Shown here: positions 12,308 to 24,311 of the stretch, piece after piece | Numbering within the stretch: position 1 is the stretch's first letter | Layout: each line of letters opens with the position of its first letter | Origin: Beroe forskalii | Taxonomy: Eukaryota > Ctenophora > Nuda > Beroida > Beroidae | DNA: 64,000 nt | Reading direction: 5' to 3' | Assembly: GCA_011033025.1 (NCBI GenBank) | Contig: WFMF01000369.1 | Span: forward strand, 114,121-178,120 | The notes under the pieces: model-generated | What the model saw: only the letters and a program-made list of their open reading frames with translations | The model's database searches: none | What the model was told of the DNA's origin: nothing | Program-made: the position numbers and the translations under genes

Positions 12308-12623
12308 AGTTCAGAAGGACTGTTAAGGGTTTAGTCTTGCTTCGTAGCTATTGTTATATCATTACAAGAATTTAGTGGCCAGGTAGCGCAGTGGTTAGGG
12401 CGTCGTACTTTCAATCGCGAGGTTGGTGGTTCGATTCCCGGCCTTGCCTACCGTGCTAAGGGTGAGAACTCTCACCTAAGCAGCCACACGGTTCACTCAG
12501 CCGAGCGTACAGAAAACTGTGCGGGAGGGTTAAATGAGGAGCTGCCCATTGCAAAAGTTCAGAAGGACTGTTAAGGGTTTTAGTCTTGCTTCCTAGCTAT
12601 TGTTATATCATTACAAGAATTTA
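12308..12623 (+). mobile_element. tRNA-headed SINE flanked by 67-base direct repeats
   Basis: At about 12375-12450 the sequence has a pol III A box (TAGCGCAGTGGTTAGGGCG) and B box (GGTTCGATTCC) at tRNA spacing. It continues as an unrelated tail (to 12555). The flanks 12308-12374 and 12556-12623 are near-identical direct repeats of 67-68 bases, differing by about two bases. The tRNA cloverleaf is imperfect, so this is a SINE head rather than a working tRNA gene. The flanks are too long for an ordinary target-site duplication. Confidence 0.7.
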
Positions 12624-13087
12624 TATTTAAACCTTGGCATTGGAGTGAGAACGTTAAGTTACTGTAATGTTATAACTACTCCTGTTCTTTGAGCTGAAGG
12701 ACATAATATTGGAAGCATTATGATACCATCTCAATAATTAGTTGAGCTAGTGTTTATAACATGAACGCCAACGATCAACTCTTATGTTAGTATGGAGCTG
12801 TCAAAGTTCAAATATTCATTGAATTTGCCCCCTGCTTAACCAATGCCGGTTAAGTTTAGGAGACAATCAGACAAAGCAAATGGCAGAGGTCTGGTACTGC
12901 CTGGCATTTTAATCCACAAACCACAGTAATCTGCTGTGCCTAATTTGCATTTAGTGTTGGGGGCGAAATAAGGGTATTGCGTTGGGAGTTTGAAATATTT
13001 CGGTAAGAAGGGAGCTGCTAAATCAGATGGCATTTCAGAAATGCCTTGACGGGTTGGGCACTGGTTATAAAGGGCACGTGCAGATTG

Positions 13088-13208
13088 ACTGCGCGCACGA
13101 CTCGACTCGACGACTCGACTCGACGACTCGACTCGACGACTCGACTCGACGACTCGTCTCGACGACTCGAATCGACGACTCGACTCGACTCGACTCGACG
13201 ACTCGACG
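13088..13208. repeat. CGACT short tandem repeat
   Basis: About 120 bases of ACTCGACTCGACG-type units, mainly of 13 bases (ACTCGACTCGACG), with single-base variants near 13155-13170. No gene is joined to it. Any reading frame through it is low-complexity (Arg, Leu, Asp, Ser, Thr) and is not reported as coding. Confidence 0.9.
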
Positions 13209-13716
13209 AGAGAGTATAGTTTTAACTTGTTAAATGATTTTCAGAGATTTGAGTTTGAGAATGAGAGAATTGTGAGACCAGGATATTGCTTCGTTAAACA
13301 GGATTGGTTTAAGCTGATCAGTTCAGAGATGAGAGGTCAAAATAGGCGAGTGAAAAGGATGAGGTAAGAGTCAGGTGAAAAGAGTAGAAGGGTTAGAGAA
13401 GAGTGTTAAGAGATAGAGTTTTGAAACTAGAGAATATGGAAGTCACGGGACAGGACGCCCAAATGACAAGAGAGTACTTAAAGAACAGAGGAGTAGAGGA
13501 GAGAAGCTGCTCTAGGAGGTGCAGTGTGAGGAGCGCTCAGTGTGGAGGCGGACAGGACTACAGAGGAAGGAGTGCTGTGGGCTGAGTGTGGGGATGTGGA
13601 TCATGATCTCGGAATTCTTCAGATCTTGATTACATTCTTCTATTCTACTTGAAATTTCCATTCATTTATTGCAAAGGAAGTGGTTGTACTCTATTGGATC
13701 TCTATTCTAAATGATG

Positions 13717-13910
13717 AACGTTAGTGACCTCCATCATTCATTTGAGTTTTTACAGTGATACCGTGTCCTGCCAAGCATCAGAATATTCAACTACACTTAC
13801 TTCATTGAGCTGTTTTGAAATTTACAACAATGGAAGGGGCAGGTCAGAGCTTCAGAGGTGCCATTCAAAATTACTTTCAATTTGCCCCCCGTACCGTGCA
13901 CATTTTAAGT
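13717..13910. repeat. Left copy of a 190-base direct repeat flanking a TIR element
   Basis: The sequence from GTGACCTCCATCATTCATTT to about CAAAATTACTTTCAATTTGCC matches 14912-15085 in the same direction, with scattered substitutions and a 12-base indel. The two copies lie either side of the TIR element at 13998-14824. Confidence 0.75.
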
Positions 13911-13997
13911 TTTAATAAGCTATTGTAAAAGCAAAATATAACCCATACACTCGAATTAATGGTGCAAAAACCCTCTTTATACTGTCATCTCCAACTA

Positions 13998-14824
13998 CAC
14001 TCAGTTTTTTTTATAAGAAACTTATTGAAATCCTAGGCTACAAGTTTCTTATTTTTTCACGATTTTGAGCCTAAAAGTTTCTTAATCGGTTTCTTAATTC
14101 TACATACCGACATACCGTACAGCAAAATGTCTAAGAAATTTCCAAGAACCTACTGTGTAGACTGTAGTTGAGGATTAGAATCGAACCTTCTGATATTTTC
14201 AGTTAAATTATACACTTTTAAGCATGTACCTATCTTAAAAGATTTGTGCAGCTGTATACAATAATGTTCAGGGATCTTCATCAAATGTTCTTCCAAAAAA
14301 GTTTGAAATTTTGAAATCATATCTAAATCCTATAATGCTTAATGCTTGGAACTATTGGAAATAGATATGGAACTGTAATACTAATAGTGTCCTGTCGCAA
14401 CAACAATTTCTAAATTTCTGTTTTGTGCTTTAGTATCTGGCATGTTACTTTAAACCGACAAATCATGAGAGATTCATTTTTCTAAATTTCTATGCTGTAT
14501 GGTCAATTATCACATAGTATCCAGTGTAATACTGTAATAGGAGTCCAATAGAAGTACTAGATTAGTTTCGGAATGTTCACAATCAAAAGTGGGGGTCTGG
14601 GGCGCAGCCCCCATAAAGCCAGACGTATCATGTTAAAAGAATTTCAGTTGCAATAGGATTTTATAGACAAATTTCAAAATTCTAGGCTAGAAGTTTCTTA
14701 ATTTCTTAATTGTAAATCAGTGAAGTTTCTTAATTTTTGCGAAATTCTAGGCTAAGTTTCTTAAATTTTCGGAAATCCTAGGCTAAGTTTCTTATAGACA
14801 GTTTCTTATAAAAAAAACTGAGTG
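13998..14824. mobile_element. Non-autonomous TIR element with TA flanks (mariner-like ends)
   Basis: The left end is CACTCAGTTTTTTTTATAAG and the right end is its inverse (CTTATAAAAAAAACTGAGTG). Both are flanked by TA (13996-13997 and 14825-14826), as expected for Tc1/mariner-type integration. The 827-base interior has several GAAATCCTAGGCTA and TTTCTTAATT motifs near both ends, extending the inverted symmetry. No transposase frame is present. It is likely a deletion derivative or MITE. Confidence 0.75.
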
Positions 14825-14905
14825 TATGGTATTGAAGTATTGAGATATTGTGTGTGAACAAAGATTCTTTTGACTGTATTTGACAAAGGCGTATTGAAAC
14901 AAAAT

Positions 14906-15100
14906 AAACGTAAGTGACCTCCATTATTCATTGGAGTTTTGTGGAATTTTACAGTAATAACGTGTCCTGTCAAGCAGCAAAATATTCTTCCACCCTTACT
15001 GGCTACTGCATTGAGCTGTCATGAAGTTAACAACAATGGAAGAGGCAGGTTAGAGGTACCATTCAAAATTACTGTCAATATGCCTCCGTAGGTTCCATGT
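14906..15100. repeat. Right copy of the 190-base direct repeat
   Basis: Partner of 13717-13910. It shares GTGTCCTG-CAAGCA, ACAACAATGGAAG-GGCAGGT and CATTCAAAATTACT blocks in the same order and orientation. Confidence 0.75.
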
Positions 15101-15224
15101 AAAGTTGTAAGCCCTTAGATAATTAAATAGCTGGATATTGGGTTTCTATTGATCCTTTTATCACACGGCAATTAATCTGCACGTGCATTTTTCTCACTGC
15201 GCGCGCGTTGCCATGGGGCGTGAC

Positions 15225-17266
15225 GTTCAGAGAAAAACACGAAATGCGACTTTATAAGTAAGAAAATCTAGCTGACCCGTTGGGCCTGCAAATACACTGC
15301 TAAGCAGTGCTGCTACGCCGCACCTCGTTCGCAAATTTTAAACTCCGCAATTCAAATTGATTGAAATGTTATTTCTGTTGATGAACCTAACCAAACTGGA
15401 AAGTGGAATATTCGTCGAATAAATGCTTTCATGAACAAAACAGCTAGTGGCTACATCAGTTATGGCAATGATACTTGCATAAGAAGTTGACAAATATTTG
15501 AAGGATTGACATGATTGGTAGTGCGGAAAATCCAAAAGAGCAGAGCGCATGTAGAATTTCAAATTATTACCGCGCGCGCGTTGCCATTGTCTCAATTTCG
15601 CAGAATTATTTTCATGTACGTACGCCGCATAGACATTTGAATGAATCAATGTACGCAGTTACACTATTTCACAAATTCTTCGTCGCGCGCGGCGCGCGCG
15701 CAATGCGCGTTGCCATCTCATGCGTATCATGCTAAGGTAACGTCGCGTCGGCAACAGAATTAAGTCCATGTTTTCGTCAAAAAATTATCAAATTTCTAAA
15801 CTTGACACAATTTTAAAATAAACCTCCTACTTTTCCTCTTTTCAGGGTCGACTATTCATGGGTCGAAGGAAGAAGTCGTCCCGAAGTGTGTCGGAGAGTG
15901 ATCACAGGGCTAAGACTCCAACTAAATCGCCGGTTTACGAGCCCTACGATGACTCAGATAACGAAACGCTCGCAGTAGTAACGCCCGAACAAGCCAGGTA
16001 TATCCGATGTAATCCGACGGTTTTCTCCTGTAATTTCCAAGATAATTCCGAGGGCTACAATATTATTCATAAGATTTGTCGTGAGGGCAATGCTGAGTTG
16101 TTGGGCGATTTTCTAAAGCTCGGACGAACGAATTGTGATAATTTTTCCCTCGAAACACCGGATTTAGAATCAAATTACACGCCTTTGCATGATGCCATTT
16201 CCAGTGGTAACATAAATTGCGCTGTAAAGTTGCTAGAAAACGGAGCATCGTTAGAAACGGCCGCTTTTGATGGATTCACACCTCTTGATATTGCCGTTTG
16301 GAACCAATTTAAAAACGGATTTGTCCCAGAAAGTCACAATCTGAATGTGCTTACTTGGGGACCAAACAGTAATTACAACTTGGGACACAGTCATGATAAC
16401 ACGTTAAAGCTCCCTGAAAAAGTTAAACGATTCAACAGGGACAGATTTAAATCTTCTATTTGCAATGTGAACTTTGGGAAATTTCATACTTTATTCCTTG
16501 ATAAAGCTGGTTTTGTTTATGCTTGTGGTTATGGGAAAGGCGGTAGGCTTGGTTTAGGAAACGAGCAAACATTACTCGAACCAACTTTAATACCTGATCT
16601 CAGAAATATCATCAAAATATCCTGCTCAAACGACCATTCGCTGGCTTTATCATCTGACGGTAAAATATACAGTTGGGGTGTCAATACCCATTTTGTGCTG
16701 GGCCATGCAGAATCCAAAAACATCCTCCGGCCTCGAGGAATCAAAGCCACTTCGACATTCTCCAAAATACTGACAGTTAAAGCCGCCAAGTATCACAGTG
16801 TCCTCGTTGCAGCTGATCAGATTTATACCTTCGGTTTTAATGGTGGTCAGCTTGGGCATATGTACTCGGATGAGCTGCACCAAATCGTACCCCGTTCTGT
16901 TACCAGACTCCGCCACAAGCCGGGCGATAACCTCGGTAAAATAGCCCATGTCCACGCTAGTGCTGCAGCAACGCTGGTCGGGTTTGAGAGTGGCGCTGTG
17001 TTCATTTGTAATCAGTACGATGTTAGGAAAGTTGCCAACTTGAATCGCTACGATACGAATGTTGTCAAGCTTAATTCTAGTCAAGGTTTGCTAGAGGGAT
17101 TTGCTGTGAAAACTAAGAAGATTCGTGTGACGGGCGGCAACTTAGCTCGTCAAGTCACATCCGAAACGAACACCAAGTCCACAAAGCCTCTTCTGATCAC
17201 AATCCTTGACACTGATGGGATGGTGTTCTCCTGTATACCGAGCATGTTTAAAATGTTCTCATTTAC
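15225..17266 (+). repeat. Tandem duplication unit 1: IBTK upstream region plus 5' half
   Basis: Unit 1 begins at GTTCAGAGAAA (15225). The same sequence resumes at 17267, directly after an interrupted IBTK reading frame. The offset between the two ATGs is 2034 bases and between the unit starts 2042, so only small indels separate them. The duplicated DNA includes CG-rich (CGCG)n tracts in the putative promoter and the 3' splice-like CTTTTCAG before each ATG. Confidence 0.93.
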
Positions 17267-17312
17267 GTTCAGAGAAAACACGAAATGCGACTTTATAAGT
17301 AAGAAAATCTAG
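15858..17312 (+). pseudogene. Truncated upstream IBTK copy
   Basis: This copy matches the first about 465 residues of the full IBTK downstream with very few differences (for example A for S at residue 18). It covers the ankyrin repeats and the RCC1 region. At MVFSCIPSMFK it lacks one A of the AAAAA run found in the full copy, so the frame shifts. Eleven bases later it runs into the duplicated upstream region and ends after a foreign tail (FTFRENTKCDFISKKI). It has no BTB domains. It could make a 484-residue ankyrin/RCC1 protein if transcribed, because its promoter-side sequence was copied with it. Whether it is expressed is unknown. Confidence 0.85.
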
Positions 17313-17891
17313 CTGGCCAGTTGGGCCTGCAAATACACTAGCAGTGCTGCTACGCCACCTCGTTCGCAAATTTTAACTCCGCAATTCAAATTGATTGAAA
17401 TGTTATTTCTGTTGATGAACCTAACCAAACTGGAAAGTGGAATATTCGTCGAATAAATGCTTTCATGAAACAAAACAACTAGTGGCTACATCAGTTATGG
17501 CAATGATACTTGCATAAGAAGTTGACAAATATTTGAAGGATTGACATGATTGGTAGTGCGGAAAATCCAAAAGCGAAGCGCATGTAGAATTTCAACTTAT
17601 TACCGCGCGCGCGTTGCCATTGTCTCAAATTCGCAGAATTATTCTCATGTACGTACGCCGCATGAACATTTGAATGAATCAATGTACGCAGTTACACTAT
17701 TTCACAAATTCTCCGTCGCGCGCGCGTAATGCGCGTTGCCATCTCATGCGTATCATATCATGCAGTAAGATAACGTCGCGTCGGCAACAGAATTAAGTCG
17801 ATGTTTTCGTCAAAAAATTATCAAATTCCTAAATTTGACACAATTTTGAAATGAACCTCCTACTACCCGTCTTTTCAGGGTCGACTTATTA

Positions 17892-20800
17892 ATGGGTCGA
17901 AGGAAGAAGTCGTCCCGAAGTGTATCGGAGAGTGATCACAGGTCTAAGACTCCAACTAAATCGCCGGTTTACGAGCCCTACGATGACTCAGATAACGAAA
18001 CACTCGCGGTAGTAACGCCCGAACAAGCCAGGTATATCCGATGTAATCCGACGGTTTTCTCCTGTAATTTCCAAGATAATTCCGAGGGCTACAATATTAT
18101 TCATAAGATTTGTCGTGAGGGCAATGCTGAGTTGTTGGGAGATTTTCTAAAGCTCGGACGAACGAATTGTGATAATTTTTCCCTCGAAACACCGGATTTA
18201 GAATCAAATTACACGCCTTTGCATGATGCCATTTCCGATGGTAACATAAATTGCGCTGTAAAGTTGCTAGAAAACGGAGCATCGTTAGAAACGGCCGCTT
18301 TTGATGGATTCACGCCTCTTGATATTGCCGTTTGGAACCAATTTAAAAACGGATTTGTCCCAGAAAGTCACAATCTGAATGTGCTTACTTGGGGACCAAA
18401 CAGTAACTACAACTTGGGACACAGTCATGATAACACTTTAAAGCTCCCTGAAAAAGTTAAACGATTCAACAGGGACAGATTTAAATCTTCTATTTGCAAT
18501 GTGAACTTTGGGAAATTTCACACTTTATTCCTTGATAAGGCTGGTTTTGTTTACGCTTGTGGCTATGGGAAAGGCGGTAGGCTTGGTTTAGGAAACGAGC
18601 AAACATTACTCGAACCAACTTTAATACCTGATCTCAGAAATATCATCAAAATATCCTGCTCAAACGACCATTCGCTGGCTTTATCATCTGACGGTAAAAT
18701 ATACAGTTGGGGTGTCAATACCCATTTTGTGCTGGGCCATGCAGAATCCAAAAACATCCTCCGGCCTCGAGGAATCAAAGCCACTTCGACATTCTCCAAA
18801 ATACTGACAGTTAAAGCCGCCAAGTATCACAGTGTCCTCGTTGCAGCTGATCAGATTTATACCTTCGGTTTTAATGGTGGTCAGCTTGGGCATATGTACT
18901 CGGATGAGCTGCACCAAATCGTACCCCGTTCTGTTACCAGACTCCGCCACAAGCCGGGCGATAACCTTGGTAAGATAGCCCATGTCCACGCTAGTGCTGC
19001 AGCAACGCTAGTCGGGTTTGAGAGTGGCGCTGTGTTCATTTGTAATCAGTACGATGTTAGGAAAGTTGCCAACTTGAATCGTTACGATACGAATGTTGTC
19101 AAGCTTAATTCTAGTCAAGGCTTGCTAGAGGGATTTGCTGTGAAAACTAAGAAGATTCGTGTGACGGGCGGCAACTTAGCTCGTCAAGTCACATCCGAAA
19201 CGAACACCAAGTCCACAAAGCCTCTTCTGATCACAATCCTTGACACTGATGGGATGGTGTTCTCCTGTATACCGAGCATGTTTAAAAATGTTCTCATTTA
19301 CCATTGGAATGTTTACACAGAAAAGTTTGCTGTAGCAGATATCGCACTGGGGAGCTACGCGCTGGTACTTCTCACGGTTAATGGCGAAGTGTTTACATGT
19401 AATCCGTATCCTACGCTTAAATCCGACAAAGAAATCCGCCGTGACCACACTCTGAAATCATGGTCGGTGGGGTTCCACAAGCAGAAGGAACAGATACAGA
19501 TGCTAAGGCCGATCCAACTCGTTCGACAGGCAGGTCTTCACAATGGTGCTAAGATCGTATGCAATGGTACAGGATTAGTTAAAGCCTGTATTGTCCAAGA
19601 CAGAATCTCAACTTTAGACTTCAGACCGAGTGTTGAAGAATCGAGTTTCGCTGCAGACATATCCGCACTTTTTGATAACGATGATATCTATGAAACGGAT
19701 TTGATCGTCTATTTGGAGTCCGGAAAGCAGATATCTGTCCATAAAGCAATCGTTGCAAACTGCTCTGGCAAGCTGCAAAAACTAGTTGATTCGGCCGAAG
19801 AAGCAGGGCGGACTTACATCGACCTAAGTGGGCCTGATGAGACCATGACATCCATGCTGGAAACCGTCTACCTCCTACATAAACTTCCTCCAGTAAGCAA
19901 TAAATCCAAATGTCCTCCTCTGTATAACGGAATGATTAATGTAGCTCAGTGTACCCGGATCGACAGAGAAAGAATATCACACCTAGCTGACGTTGCCTTA
20001 GTATCTGAGGATGGGGCAGTGATCAAGTGTCACAGGTGTGTCCTGGCTGCCCGGGTAGAGTACTTCAAGACGCACTTCATTGTCAACAGCCGGTGGGGGG
20101 CCACCAACTTAAATCAGGAAATTCCGATTGATGCTAACAAGAGGACACTCAGTGATTTCGTGTATTACATCTACACTGACACTTTTCCCCTGAACTACAC
20201 ATTCGAGAGTTTGAAGTTGTTGTTGAAGCTATCAGATCAGTATTTGGTAAGCAGGTTGAAGTCGTTCTGTGAAGTTTCCCTAGTGGAGTTTATTACAGAA
20301 GAAAACATCATGTACGTGTTGCGAACGGCAAATGATTTCAATGCTCATAGTCTTCGAGATGTTTGTTTGTACATCATAGCCATGAATGTTCCGTATTATC
20401 TGGAACATCGGACTCTGGAATCTGTAGAGGAGGAAATGTTGAATCTTCTTGATAAAGTTTACAAGGATGTTGTTCTTTTTCACTTCATGAAGCCTTTGCA
20501 GGAGGGTTATTCCGTGAAGGACTACCTGAGAGACTTTGCAAATTTTCAGGTTTGTCGGGAAAAAGAAACACGGAAAAATAGTTCCCATGACCCCCTGGAA
20601 AAGGTGAACGGGTCTCATGCTGCAAGTTGTCCTGTTTCCCGAGAGCAGGGCGGAGTTCCACCTCTCAAAGTTTCACAAGATCCAGCTCCACCTCCTGAGG
20701 CAAATATTGCAATGGTTAATGTTTCAGATCCGAACTCGCTTGAATTAGGGTCACAAGACAGTTCAAGTGGGGCCACTGTAAGCCAAGATAAAGATATCCC

Positions 20801-21516
20801 AGCAGCCGATCCACCAACTGTCCAGGGCGCAAAAACGAGCCCAACTAAATCTTCTTGGGGTGTCCAACCTCTACAAAACTCGAATAAATCCTTAAGTCAA
20901 ATAATCAAAGAAGAGAAACTTCAGCAAAGCTCGAAAGTGAAGCAAACCCCTCAAAAAAGGACGCATTTCAAGCCATTGGAGATAAAGCAGAACATTCCAC
21001 AGGAAAGTAAACCCGGATCAGAGCAGGTAACTGCTAGGTCTCCGTGGGGTGGTGCCCCAACCACACCCCCAGTAGTGTCTCTGAAAGACATCATGTCCAA
21101 GGAAGGCACCACGCCCACCAAAGGCACCACGCCCACCAAAGGGAAGAGTCCTATGAAAGAACGGCTGCCGTCCCCTGCCGAGGCATCCCCATCAGGTCCT
21201 CCTGGGGGCATGTCCTCTACCTCCACCCACAGGAGTGGGTCTCAGACATTCGACTTCGGCGTGGACCGAACTGTTCATTGTCTCCGGTCTATCATGGAAG
21301 ACGAGCAGAAGTCTCATGCTCACGTTCTGCCGAAGTCCTTTTCCCGGCCCTTGGAATGCATACAGATTGAGGAGCGAGCAATCCAAGGAGATTCGGAAGT
21401 TGTACGGAGTTGACGAGAATTTCAATGAGTTTATTACTGTCCAAACTGTGGAGAATTTAGAGAGCAGTGTGATAAAACCTGCTTGGGGTAAAAATGGGCC
21501 ACTTAATTTTTATTAA
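17892..21516 (+). CDS. IBTK: IBTK, ankyrin/RCC1/BTB protein (inhibitor of Bruton tyrosine kinase family)
   Basis: One exon of 1173 codons runs to 21413. Ankyrin repeats are at about residues 66-155 (YTPLHDAISDGNINCAVKLL). RCC1 repeats are at about 160-370 (VLTWGPNSNYNLGH, VYACGYGKGGRLGLGNE, IYSWGVNTHFVLGH, IYTFGFNGGQLGH). BTB 1 is at about 600 (YETDLIVYLESGKQISVHKA) and BTB 2 at about 697 (HLADVALVSEDGAVIKCHRC). A Ser/Pro-rich tail starts near 890. In vertebrates IBTK binds BTK and acts as a CUL3 adaptor. The last conserved block (EIRKLYG, then FNEFITVQT, ending GPLNFY) is in the next frame and ends at 21516. Dropping one G at about 21390 (CAAGGAG) restores it. An AG at 17878 after a pyrimidine run suggests a 5' UTR acceptor. 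The lack of introns is odd beside intron-rich neighbours. Confidence 0.92.
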
Positions 21517-21954
21517 TATTAACAGATTTTTAATAACATGTTGGTGTTTTTTATTCTCTTTTGGGAACCTTAAATCTTATTATTGAAGCATGTTATTATT
21601 GGGTTATAGAGTATCTCTGATTTTCCTGATATTATAATGATTTCAGATTTTGTTTTAAATTATTTAGCCTAGTTGATAATAAATAAATAGTATTGGATAG
21701 TAATAATATGAGTTTTTATCATTTATTTTACTGATATATTACTTGTGTTTCAATGAATAAATGTCTTATTCAGGATTCACTCTTTGACTGGCTTTTTTCA
21801 GTCATCATTTATAATCGTTATAGTTTTCCTATTTCACTCTGACAACTCTTCCCGTTTCTTGGCTGCTATAGCAACAGTTGTCCTAACAACTCTTTTCTTT
21901 TCTTGGTTGCTATAGTAACAGTTGTCCTAATGCCTTTTTTACCCCTGAGCCAAC
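21517..21954. other. Short spacer between IBTK and the next gene
   Basis: About 440 AT-rich bases. Two similar segments, CAACTCTTCCCGTTTCTTGGCTGCTATAG... and CAACTCTTTTCTTTTCTTGGTTGCTATAG..., at about 21841 and 21888 form a 47-base tandem pair. They lie just upstream of the next ATG and are part of its probable promoter or 5' UTR. Confidence 0.5.
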
Positions 21955-24311
21955 ATGTCTGAGGTTCCTGTCCCCCAAAGCAAGATTCCCCGTCCTGTTC
22001 ACATGAGGGGTGCTCATGAGAGGTTGCTGAGAAAAGGTAGGGGGTTTTCTCTAAACCATCTCATATTTGATTGTTTGGCAAATATCATTGTTTTGGGTTG
22101 ATCGACATGGGGTATTTCATTACCGTACCCCCAATTATGGAGCGTAGTTCTGCAATTTGGGAATTTGTTTTGATCACCACTAACTGGTAGCAGCTGTCAA
22201 CCTCTTGGATGATTAATTTTAATGGGCTGATAAACTGTTTCAATAGATTATGAAATGTCGAAGACCACCAGTGCGACCGTTGTGACTTCATGTCTTCAAC
22301 TTCAATTAAATTTGATTTTAGAGCAAGACAGCGGTTTCATTGATCTTTATGTTCAATTTCATGGATGGATTACCAAATGTCTGGACGCAAATTCTATGGC
22401 ATATACCCAAATTGTGCACATGCCTCGATCGATGATGTGAACGATAAAAACACACATTTTTAATTGCAGTGCGTACAATTAACTTTTCATAGATTTTCTT
22501 GCAAAATTAAAGCATTTATGCTTGTTTCTATGTCATATAAAATATTTTGTTATGCATTTTAACCTTTTCCCCCTGCAGGTCTTTTCGCTGGACTAAGCCT
22601 CGCCACCGTCTCCTCCGTTGTGTTTGCTTACTATGGACTTTACAAGCTGCACAACTGGTGGACCAGGAGCTGGGCCAACATTGACCACAACAAACGAGGA
22701 CAGCGTATCAAGGTAGGGAGCCCAGTGGCATAAAGTAGGGAATGAGGGAATGGCAAGCCTAGCCAAATTTTGGGAAAGAATCTGTGAAATCGGACTCAAA
22801 AAGCCAAATTCACGGAAAATCAGATTAAATATTTTTTATTAAAGTTTCTGTTCGATTTTACGCCGCTCACTGCCTCACTGTGACTCATCGACTTCGAAAA
22901 AAATGATTTTATAAAGGAGCAGCCTTTGCGCCAATTTCCAATTAGCGGAACGCCGCGCTTCCAGAACCAGCCATTAAATTCCCCAGCCCAGCCGGCTGGT
23001 TGAGGAATGTAGTGGCTGGTTTGGGGAATCGAGAGATTCCTAAAAATCCCGACATATGATAAACTTCCCGGCTGTTTTAACGATTTGGAAGGTGTGGGCA
23101 GACTATTTTGCGATCTTTTTGTGACTTTTCTATATGCCAGTCTGAAATTCGGGCAGTTCAAGGAAATGGGCAGGTTTTTTTTGCCATGGATCGAAGCCCC
23201 TGCTTACTAAGTACTTCAAATTAAAGCTTTCATGGATTTATCTTTAGCATGGTTTAAACTACGGAAGACAGATTTAGATTGGCAGATATTGTGCAATACA
23301 TTGTGTAATATGATTCTTCATACTAGATAGATATTAAACACCCTGTACATGTCATGATTCATGACTTTTGCTGCCAGGCTGCTTGAAACACTAATACTCA
23401 CGCTAGAAACACACTCTCACACGCTAGAAAGTGTCTGAATGGTTTCTTTGAGTCACTTTTAGCAACTCACTATTAACGTGCCGTGTTATAAATATATCGC
23501 GTAAAATTGTAAATCATACTATGAGAATTTAGACAGTGGTATAACGCTGGGAAATGCGCGCAGAGTATGGAGTTCAAATCCAGGACAACGCACTTTTCGA
23601 AGATTGTCGATAAATCATATTTTATGCTTTTATGGCGTGTTTCGCAATTAAATGAAGTAATATTTGAGGGAATTTTAGTTGATATCTTTTAAAAATGGGA
23701 CTCCAATGTTCCATAGCAAAAATCTGCTTCTGGTATCGCAGTGAAACTAGTAAGTCAAAAAAGCCAATTTTTGATCAAGTTCCCATTCCCAGCCACTTTT
23801 AAAAATTATTCCACTGGGGTAGGGAGTATAGCCATTTGGGGGTTTTGGTTGCATCACTTTCTATGTCAACAACACAACTCTTCAGTCACAGTAATGACTT
23901 CCTGTTTTTAGCCCCCTCGCGGGCTACCAAACTCCCTGTCTTATCTTGCCCATCCCCTCAATTTGCTGATTATATCATGATTCTAATGGTTTGTAATATT
24001 GACTTACCATTATTCTATTCTAGAGTTTCATAGTCGATGCTCGTTTTTATTCTCTACTCCAGAATCAAGTTGACAAAAAATACAAACATTAAGAAATCCC
24101 TCCCCCCCCACCCCCACAGGAGAACGAGGAGTTGTGGTTTGAGAAGTGGGAGTACTGGTGGAGGACTGGCACCTGGGTGGGTAACGGCTACATGGCCGCC
24201 CCGGAGCTGCCCGAGGGAACCAACTACGGATACTCCCCTCGCATCTTCCCTCGTCCCAACGAGCCTGACACTCGGTGGTGGAAGAGCGAGGAGAAATTCG
24301 GGGAGGAATAA
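21955..24311 (+). CDS. Small mitochondrial single-pass membrane protein, COX6C-like (tentative)
   Basis: Three exons (21955-22036, 22579-22712, 24120-24311) give 135 residues with GT-AG introns. The N-terminus has PRPVHMRGAHERLLRK, then one transmembrane segment (GLFAGLSLATVSSVVFAYYG). A Trp- and charge-rich soluble part follows, with WEYWWRTGTW and a Pro-rich end. The short tail plus MRG plus single helix resembles cytochrome c oxidase subunit 6C. The C-terminal half is longer than that family's usual 75 or so residues, so a complex I accessory subunit is an alternative. The start is set by the ATG 4 bases after TTTTTTACCCCTGAG. It is 440 bases from IBTK and 510 from ACAT2, same strand. Confidence 0.55.
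23480..23600 (+). repeat. Possible tRNA-like/SINE fragment in intron 2
   Basis: At about 23537 there is TGGTATAACGCTGG, similar to a pol III A box. About 30 bases later comes GAGTTCAAATCC, similar to a B box. The spacing fits a tRNA-derived head, but the stems do not pair well. Weak call. Confidence 0.25.

Noticed and set aside
12375-12450. Functional tRNA gene
   Set aside because: Both pol III boxes are present, but the acceptor and anticodon stems do not pair well, and it is fused to a tail within direct repeats. SINE is the better call.
16063-16248. Minus-strand frames repeated in both IBTK copies (also at 18097)
   Set aside because: Their conservation comes from the duplication of the sense gene. 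They have no own features.
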